From positions 3,060,601 to 3,124,600 of the forward strand of contig LR026961.1 of assembly GCA_900498135.1 (NCBI GenBank): a stretch of DNA of 64,000 bases, given 5' to 3'. Source of the DNA: an uncultured Desulfatiglans sp. Its GTDB lineage: Bacteria > Desulfobacterota > DSM-4660 > Desulfatiglandales > Desulfatiglandaceae. A program made the position numbers and the translations under genes. Of the stretch, positions 59,080 through 64,000 are shown in pieces (the stretch's first letter is position 1; every line of letters begins with the position of its first letter). The notes beneath the pieces were generated by a model. That model made no database searches. It saw nothing but the letters and a program-made list of their open reading frames with translations, and was not told the DNA's origin.

Positions 59080-59829
59080 ATGATGCTGACGGTCCGTAAT
59101 CTGATGGTGTTTTTCGAAAACGCACTGGCGTTGAACGATTTCGGCATGGAGGTCGAAAAGGGGGAGGTCGTGGGCGTGATCGGTTCCAACAGCGCCGGCA
59201 AAACCACGTTGATGAACACGCTCTCCGGCCTCATCATCGACATGCGCATCAAGGAGAAGCGCCGTGGCGGGGAACGGATCACCGTCTACGGCCACATTTC
59301 CTACAACGGCGAAGACATCACCGAGTTGCCGCCGAGTGAACGGGTGAAAAAGGGCATCGTGCTTTCGCGCGAGCGCCACCCGGTCTTCCCTGAGAGCACG
59401 GTCGTCGAAAACATGCGGATCGCCGGCTACCTGCGGAAAAGGGCCGAAATCCAGGAGACGATGGATTACGTCTTCAAGCTCTTCCCGGCGCTGGTGCATC
59501 TGAAGAGCCGCAAAGCCGGCTTTTTGAGCGGAGGGGAGCAGCAGATGCTCGCTGTGGGCATGGCCCTGGTGGTGCGTCCGGTGCTGCTGCTTCTGGACGA
59601 GCCGCTCCTCGGGCTGAGTCCGATGATGCAGCGGATTCTGATGGATGGCATCATCAGTCTGAACCGGGAATCGGGGATCACCATCGTCTTGAGCGAACAG
59701 TTCGCACGCCCGATTCTACCGTTGATCCACAGGGGCTATGTCATTGAAAACGGCATGTTGAGCATGGCAGGGACCGGGGCGGAGTTGATGGACAATCCGG
59801 AAGTCAAGGCTGCCTACTTCGGGGTTTGA
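59080..59829 (+). CDS. livF: ABC transporter ATPase LivF
   Basis: The 249-residue ATPase pairs with LivG. It has Walker A GSNSAGKTT, signature FLSGGEQQMLAVGMAL, Walker B VLLLLDEPLLGLSP and a switch region with SEQFARPIL, where the usual His is Gln/Phe in alignment. An insertion with several basic residues (IKEKRRGGERITV) follows the first strand. It lies nine bases after livG. Confidence 0.93.
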   Translation: MMLTVRNLMVFFENALALNDFGMEVEKGEVVGVIGSNSAGKTTLMNTLSGLIIDMRIKEKRRGGERITVYGHISYNGEDITELPPSERVKKGIVLSRERHPVFPESTVVENMRIAGYLRKRAEIQETMDYVFKLFPALVHLKSRKAGFLSGGEQQMLAVGMALVVRPVLLLLDEPLLGLSPMMQRILMDGIISLNRESGITIVLSEQFARPILPLIHRGYVIENGMLSMAGTGAELMDNPEVKAAYFGV

Positions 59830-59833
59830 TCTG

Positions 59834-61480
59834 ATGGGACAGAGAAACGGGCGCAACATCTTCGCGACGTTCGCCGCCATGGCCGAGAAGCAGGGGCGGA
59901 ACGCCGCCGTCATTTACCTGGGGACGCGTTACAGCTATGCGCGGGTGAGGGACATGGCCGAGCGGTTCGCCGCTGCCTTGCAGGGCCTGGGCCTGGCGCC
60001 GGGGGACCGCGTCATGCTCTACCTGCCCAATTCCATCCAATGGGTGGTGGCCTGGCTCGGCATCCAGCGCGCCGGCGCGGCAGCGGTGCCGATCACGCCG
60101 ATCTACACCCCTTACGACCTGCGTTACATCGCCAACGACAGCGGGACCGGAACGGTCGTTTGCGCCGACACGAACTTCGGCTACGTCACCCGCATCATGC
60201 CCGAGACGGGCATCCAACGGATCATCGTCGCCAAGATGGCTGATCTCCTGCCCTGGTGGAAACGCTCCTTCGGGTATCTGTTCGACGTCGTTCCGAAGGG
60301 AAAGACGGCGCAGGGACCGCATGTGTACGGTTTCAGACGCATGCTCTCCGGCCGTCCAGGGAAGGCCGCCGGAGAGGCGCTCCCGGCGCGCTCCGGCGCG
60401 GACACGGCCGAGATCCTTTACACGGGGGGTACGACCAAACACCCCAAGGGCGTGCCGATGTCGCATGAGCTTTTCCTCACGTCCGCCATGGAGCAGATCA
60501 AGGTCAGCGAGCCGCTCTTCCCTCCAGAGGAGAACGTCATCCTGGGCAATGCGCCCCTCTTTCACATCCTGGGACAGACCTGCAGCCTCGCGACCCTGCT
60601 GGTCGGCGGCTGCCTGATGCTTCAGCCGAAGGTCAATCTGGATGCCACGTTCGATGCGATCCAGCGTTTCAAGGCCCGGACGATGATCGGCGTTCCGGCC
60701 CTCTACCGCATGATCCTGGAGCACAACCGTCTCGACCAGTACGATCTCGGTTCGGTGGATTACTGGTACAGCGCAGGCGACGTGCTTCCGCTCGAGGTTG
60801 CGAAGCGCTGGCGCGAGCGGTTCGGCAAACCGATCTACCAAGGGTACGGATCCACGGAAACCTGCGGCGGGATCACGATGTGCCCGACCGACGTGGAGAA
60901 TCCGCCGGGGAGCGTCGGTCGCGTCGTTCCCAGCAAGACCGTGCGCCTGGTCGATCCCGCTACGCTCGAAGAGGTGCCGACGGGGGAGCCGGGCGAACTC
61001 CTCGTCCATTCGGAGCATATGGTCAGGACCTACCTGAACAAGCCCGAAGAGACCGCCGAGTCCTTCATCGAGCGGGAAGGGCGGCTGTGGTATCGAACGG
61101 GCGACATCATGAAGATGGACGAGGAGGGCAACCTCTATTTCGTGGACCGCACCGTGGACACCATCAAACATAAGGGCTACCGCGTTTCGGCCTCCGAGAT
61201 CGAGGCCGTGCTGCAGGAGCATCCTGCGGTGATCGGCTCCTGCGTCGTCGGCGTCCCCGACAAGAAGGTGGGCGAGCGGATCAAGGCCTTCGTGGTCCTC
61301 AAGGAGGACGTCAAAGGCATCACCGGCTATGATCTGATCAAGTTCTGCCGGGAAAAACTGGTGGATTACAAGGTCCCGCAGTATATCGAGTTCCGGGACA
61401 TGCTGCCCAAGTCCAAGGTGGGAAAACTCTTGCGGCGGGAGGTTCGGAGCGAAGGACAGCGCAGAGCGGACGTCGGATGA
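59834..61480 (+). CDS. AMP-dependent acyl-CoA ligase
   Basis: The 548-residue enzyme activates a carboxylic acid to its CoA thioester using ATP. Motifs are ILYTGGTTKHPKGVPMSHE (P-loop-like), YGSTETCGG, WYRTGDIMKMDEEG and the catalytic-lysine region PKSKVGKLLRRE. It resembles long- or medium-chain FadD-type ligases. It begins four bases after livF, so uptake and activation of the same acid are likely coupled. The exact acid cannot be told. Confidence 0.94.
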   Translation: MGQRNGRNIFATFAAMAEKQGRNAAVIYLGTRYSYARVRDMAERFAAALQGLGLAPGDRVMLYLPNSIQWVVAWLGIQRAGAAAVPITPIYTPYDLRYIANDSGTGTVVCADTNFGYVTRIMPETGIQRIIVAKMADLLPWWKRSFGYLFDVVPKGKTAQGPHVYGFRRMLSGRPGKAAGEALPARSGADTAEILYTGGTTKHPKGVPMSHELFLTSAMEQIKVSEPLFPPEENVILGNAPLFHILGQTCSLATLLVGGCLMLQPKVNLDATFDAIQRFKARTMIGVPALYRMILEHNRLDQYDLGSVDYWYSAGDVLPLEVAKRWRERFGKPIYQGYGSTETCGGITMCPTDVENPPGSVGRVVPSKTVRLVDPATLEEVPTGEPGELLVHSEHMVRTYLNKPEETAESFIEREGRLWYRTGDIMKMDEEGNLYFVDRTVDTIKHKGYRVSASEIEAVLQEHPAVIGSCVVGVPDKKVGERIKAFVVLKEDVKGITGYDLIKFCREKLVDYKVPQYIEFRDMLPKSKVGKLLRREVRSEGQRRADVG

Positions 61481-61504
61481 CGGGGCCCTGTTTGCGCGGG
61501 TTGA

Positions 61505-62035
61505 ATGGTGAATCGAAAAAAGCGAGTTCTCGACGACAAACGGATCCTTGCCGTAGATGATGAACCCGATGTGCTCGAGGCCCTCGAGGAAGAACTGGAG
61601 GACTACGAGGGTCTCGTGTTGGACACGGCCAAGGACTTTCGGACCGGCTATAACCTGATCCGTTCATGGACCTATGACATCGTCATCCTCGACATCATGG
61701 GCGTCCGGGGTTTCGATCTGCTGAACGCGGCCGTGCAGCTGCATTTCCCGGTGGTGATGCTCACGGCGCACGCCCTCAATCCGGAGAGCCTCAGACAATC
61801 CATCGAGTTGGGGGCCAGGGCGTACATCCCAAAGGAAAACCTGGCTGAAATAACCCACTTTCTGGAGGATGTCCTGACCCTGGGCTATCAGCCGATGTGG
61901 CGCCGGGTCTTCGACCGCCTGGAGGGGATCTTCAACGCCTCCTTCGGACCCCTCTGGCAGAAGGACCAGAAAGTCTTGTGGGAACAGGTCCGATCGGGCC
62001 GCTACGAGTTGAAACCGGTGATCCTGAAAAAATAG
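61505..62035 (+). CDS. Receiver-domain response regulator with C-terminal extension
   Basis: The 176-residue protein has a receiver domain: LAVDDEPD acidic pocket, phospho-acceptor Asp63 in VILDIMG, VMLTAH and the IPKE lysine. A C-terminal extension of about 45 residues (RVFDRLEGIFNASFGPLWQK) is of unknown type. It follows the acyl-CoA ligase by 24 bases on the same strand, so it is probably cotranscribed with the transport cassette. No kinase is nearby. Confidence 0.9.
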   Translation: MVNRKKRVLDDKRILAVDDEPDVLEALEEELEDYEGLVLDTAKDFRTGYNLIRSWTYDIVILDIMGVRGFDLLNAAVQLHFPVVMLTAHALNPESLRQSIELGARAYIPKENLAEITHFLEDVLTLGYQPMWRRVFDRLEGIFNASFGPLWQKDQKVLWEQVRSGRYELKPVILKK

Positions 62036-62114
62036 CCGCAACACAGGCGACGGCCTGCATGGCGGCATGGCCCTGCGGTCGGATAGGGCCTCCTTGCGGC
62101 CTCACTCTCCTGGC

Positions 62115-62161
62115 GGGAGGCAGCCTTCGCGGTCGACCCTGCGCGGGTGCGGCTGCCTCCC
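62115..62161. terminator. Hairpin between convergent genes
   Basis: GGGAGGCAGCC (62115-62125) pairs perfectly with GGCTGCCTCCC (62151-62161). It lies between the convergent receiver and cyclophilin genes. It has no good T-tract, so I call it a likely rather than certain terminator. Confidence 0.5.
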
Positions 62162-62178
62162 CGGTCTATCTTGTCGTT

Positions 62179-62676
62179 TTAAGCCTTGGGCGCGGCGACC
62201 TCTCTGGCCGACTCGATCAGGACGGGCTTCAGCGGGACGTCCTGGTGCATTCCGCTCGATCCGGTGGGTACGGCTGCGGTCTTGTCCACCACGTCCATCC
62301 CCTCCACGACCTTGCCGAAGACCGCGTACCCGAAATCCCGCTCGCCGTGATCCAGGAAATCGTTGTCGACCAGGTTGATGAAGAACTGGGCGGTGGCGCT
62401 GTCTTTGATCTGCGTCCTGGCCATGGCGAGGGTCCCACGGGTGTTCTTCAGACCGTTGTCGGCCTCGTTCTTGATGGGCGGCCGGGCGGGCTTCTCCTGC
62501 ATCTTGGGGGTCATGCCCCCGCCCTGGATCATGAACCCGGGTATGACGCGGTGGAAGATGGTCCCGTTGTAAAAACCCGTTTTGACGTAGGTGAGAAAAT
62601 TCTGCACGCTGACGGGCGCCTGTTCGGAAAAGAGTTCAATCTGGATGTCTCCTAAAGACGTTTTCAATACGACCAT
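62179..62676 (-). CDS. Cyclophilin-type peptidyl-prolyl cis-trans isomerase
   Basis: The 165-residue protein catalyses proline isomerisation. Family motifs are [37 protein letters not shown] (with the catalytic Arg and Phe), [18 protein letters not shown] and [15 protein letters not shown]. It has no signal peptide, so it is cytoplasmic. The length is typical. Confidence 0.96.
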   Translation of the reverse strand: MVVLKTSLGDIQIELFSEQAPVSVQNFLTYVKTGFYNGTIFHRVIPGFMIQGGGMTPKMQEKPARPPIKNEADNGLKNTRGTLAMARTQIKDSATAQFFINLVDNDFLDHGERDFGYAVFGKVVEGMDVVDKTAAVPTGSSGMHQDVPLKPVLIESAREVAAPKA

Positions 62677-63115
62677 GCGGCCAGTCCTCCTTGTATTGCA
62701 ATCGCGGATTGCAGGATGAGATGTTCACCCGAGCGGGGCCGTTTTAACCGGAAAAACGCCGTCGTGTTCTTGCGCTCCTTCCCGCCCGCCGTTTCAGGGC
62801 GAATGGGTCTTGAAGGCGGGCTCTCTGATCGCGGCGGGTTCCCCCGGTGATGTGCGCCTTCTCAGATGGCGCAGACACCATAACAGAACCCGGGGGCCGT
62901 TGCAACGGCAAGTGACTTGTCCCGGCTTTGCCTCGCCCGGGCGCCGGTGCAGACGTCACCCCCGGATTCGACCGGAATCGAGCCCGGCGCACGATGTGCC
63001 TGGGCATCGGAACAGATTTTCCGAAATAATGGGTAGTTTAGGATTTATATTGAAATCTTGGGCGCTGGAATGGTAAGAAACGGCCCCCATGACCGAACGT
63101 AAAGGATGCCTCCCT
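62677..63115. other. Intergenic region between divergent cyclophilin and methyltransferase genes
   Basis: No gene is seen. A seven-base pair of CCCCCGG and CCGGGGG segments (near 62840 and 62890) could form a weak hairpin. No clear promoter was recognised. Confidence 0.4.
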
Positions 63116-64000
63116 ATGCCCTTCGTGTTTCCGCGCTACCAGGATATCGTTCCTGATTACCCGCTCTTCGAAGAGAAGCTCCGCAATCCGCTTCCCGTGC
63201 ACCTCCGGGTGAACCAGTTGAAGGCCTCCCCAAGCGCGGTGCGCACAGCCCTCGAACGCAGAGGCGTCAGGCTGGTGCCTGCCATCGACGACGCCCACGG
63301 CTTGTTCACGGCGCAGGGTCTCGAGGCCCCTGGAAATCTCCTGGCCTATTATATGGGGCACATCCATCCTCAGGCGTTGACCTCGTGTCTCGCCTCCCTG
63401 GTGCTGCAGCCGTCGACGGGGCAGTGTGTGCTCGATCTGTGCGCCGCCCCGGGGGGTAAGACCGCCCATCTGGCTCAGCTGATGGGAAACCGGGGCCTGG
63501 TCGTCGCCAATGAGTTGTACGCGAGCCGCCAGGTCCCGCTGGGCCACACCCTGGCCCGCCTGGGGGTGGCCAATACGGTGGTGACAGGGTATCAGGCCCA
63601 GGAATTCCCGCTGCGGCAGCGTTTCGACCGCGTCCTTGCGGATGTTCCCTGCTCGGGCGAGGGACGTTTCAGGCGCGTCAAGGCCGGTTCGCACGCCCGC
63701 GGTTCGACCGGCAAGCCCTGGATGACGGACCTACAGCGCAAGATCATCCTGCGGGCCTATGACCTTCTGGAGGAAGGCGGGCGCCTCCTGTACGCCACCT
63801 GCACCTACAATCCCCTTGAAAACGAGGCGGTGGTCCAGTATCTTCTGGAGAACCGTGAGGCCCGCCTGCTCCCGATCCAGTCGGGTATCGCCGCGGAACC
63901 TGGTATACAAGAGTGGGAAGATGAACGCTACGACCGGCAATTGGCTATGGCCGCCCGATTCTATCCGCATCGGATCGATTCCGTGGGATTCTTCATGGCC
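63116..64000 (+). CDS. NOL1/NOP2/Sun-family RNA (cytosine-5) methyltransferase, 3' end outside window
   Basis: The frame is open from ATG 63116 to the window end (295 codons, incomplete). It shows the SAM-binding motif LDLCAAPGGKTAHLAQ, the DVPCSGEGRF motif with one catalytic cysteine, and the TCTYNPLENEA motif with the other. This identifies an rRNA or tRNA m5C methyltransferase of the RsmB/RsmF type. An AAAGGA lies nine bases before the ATG; an in-frame ATG at 63089 is the alternative. The specific RNA target cannot be assigned from this fragment. Confidence 0.92.
   Translation, partial: MPFVFPRYQDIVPDYPLFEEKLRNPLPVHLRVNQLKASPSAVRTALERRGVRLVPAIDDAHGLFTAQGLEAPGNLLAYYMGHIHPQALTSCLASLVLQPSTGQCVLDLCAAPGGKTAHLAQLMGNRGLVVANELYASRQVPLGHTLARLGVANTVVTGYQAQEFPLRQRFDRVLADVPCSGEGRFRRVKAGSHARGSTGKPWMTDLQRKIILRAYDLLEEGGRLLYATCTYNPLENEAVVQYLLENREARLLPIQSGIAAEPGIQEWEDERYDRQLAMAARFYPHRIDSVGFFMA

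Noticed and set aside
59804..61222. 472-codon open frame on the minus strand
   Set aside because: Antisense to the acyl-CoA ligase; His/Arg/Asp-rich composition without domain signatures.

Overview
The window looks like chromosomal DNA of a strictly anaerobic, GC-rich Desulfobacterota (delta-proteobacterial) organism, plausibly a sulfate reducer. This is inferred from gene content: an HdrD/DsrK/TmcB-like CCG iron-sulfur protein, a neelaredoxin-type superoxide reductase with a double-rubredoxin protein, a TRAP transporter, a Liv-type ABC/acyl-CoA ligase cassette, a de novo NAD operon using L-aspartate oxidase, and many two-component and sigma-54 systems. No rRNA, tRNA, CRISPR array, phage or transposase gene was found. 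Genes occupy most of the sequence. Most gaps longer than about 150 bases carry a dispersed, modular hairpin repeat.

Layout. 0.2-7.1 kb (minus): a HIT protein behind a PEP-synthase-like protein with an eroded catalytic barrel; then a TRAP operon (dctP-dctQ-dctM) followed by a UPF0280 protein. 7.5-11.2 kb (minus): thiamine operon thiM-thiE-thiL-thiD behind a sigma-70-type promoter, a TPP riboswitch and an intrinsic terminator. 11.3-14.3 kb: a MobA-like/HD-like fusion and the CCG iron-sulfur protein. 15.1-18.4 kb: a TetR regulator with a 35-bp palindromic operator over its own promoter, a zinc alcohol dehydrogenase, and a CDF-like membrane protein. 18.8-24.9 kb (minus): an asparagine-synthetase relative without the catalytic cysteine, then nadC-nadA-nadB.

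25.2-32.3 kb (plus): an NtrC-type regulator, inverted-repeat upstream sites, a sigma-54 promoter, then UspA-like, SLC13 permease, cytidylate-kinase-like/BON, receiver and histidine kinase genes. This reads as one signalling/transport regulon. 32.3-38.8 kb: a lipoprotein acetolactate decarboxylase, an AT-rich aldolase, the rubredoxin/superoxide reductase genes, an MBL hydrolase and a stand-alone hisF. 39.3-45.4 kb (minus): MscS channel overlapping a PocR-PAS-PAS kinase, a SYLF protein, a HAD phosphatase with a small putative lipoprotein, and a NUDIX hydrolase.

45.8-55.9 kb (plus): the least conventional region. A consensus sigma-54 promoter precedes a secreted 14-repeat Kelch protein. Then come a SlyB-like lipoprotein, a second lipoprotein, a CHASE2 nucleotide cyclase, and a FecR-TPR-outer-membrane-barrel fusion. 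I propose an envelope sensing or export system linked to cyclic nucleotide signalling. 57.3-62.0 kb (plus): livM-livG-livF-acyl-CoA ligase-receiver, with no livH or binding protein in view. 62.2-64.0 kb: a cyclophilin and a truncated NOL1/NOP2/Sun RNA methyltransferase running off the end.

The strongest undescribed signal is the repeat family. It has about fourteen recognisable full, partial or decayed copies in both orientations. Each is a roughly 140-base imperfect palindrome carrying zero, one or two copies of an inserted module of about 50 bases. At least two copies have paired changes in the central stem.
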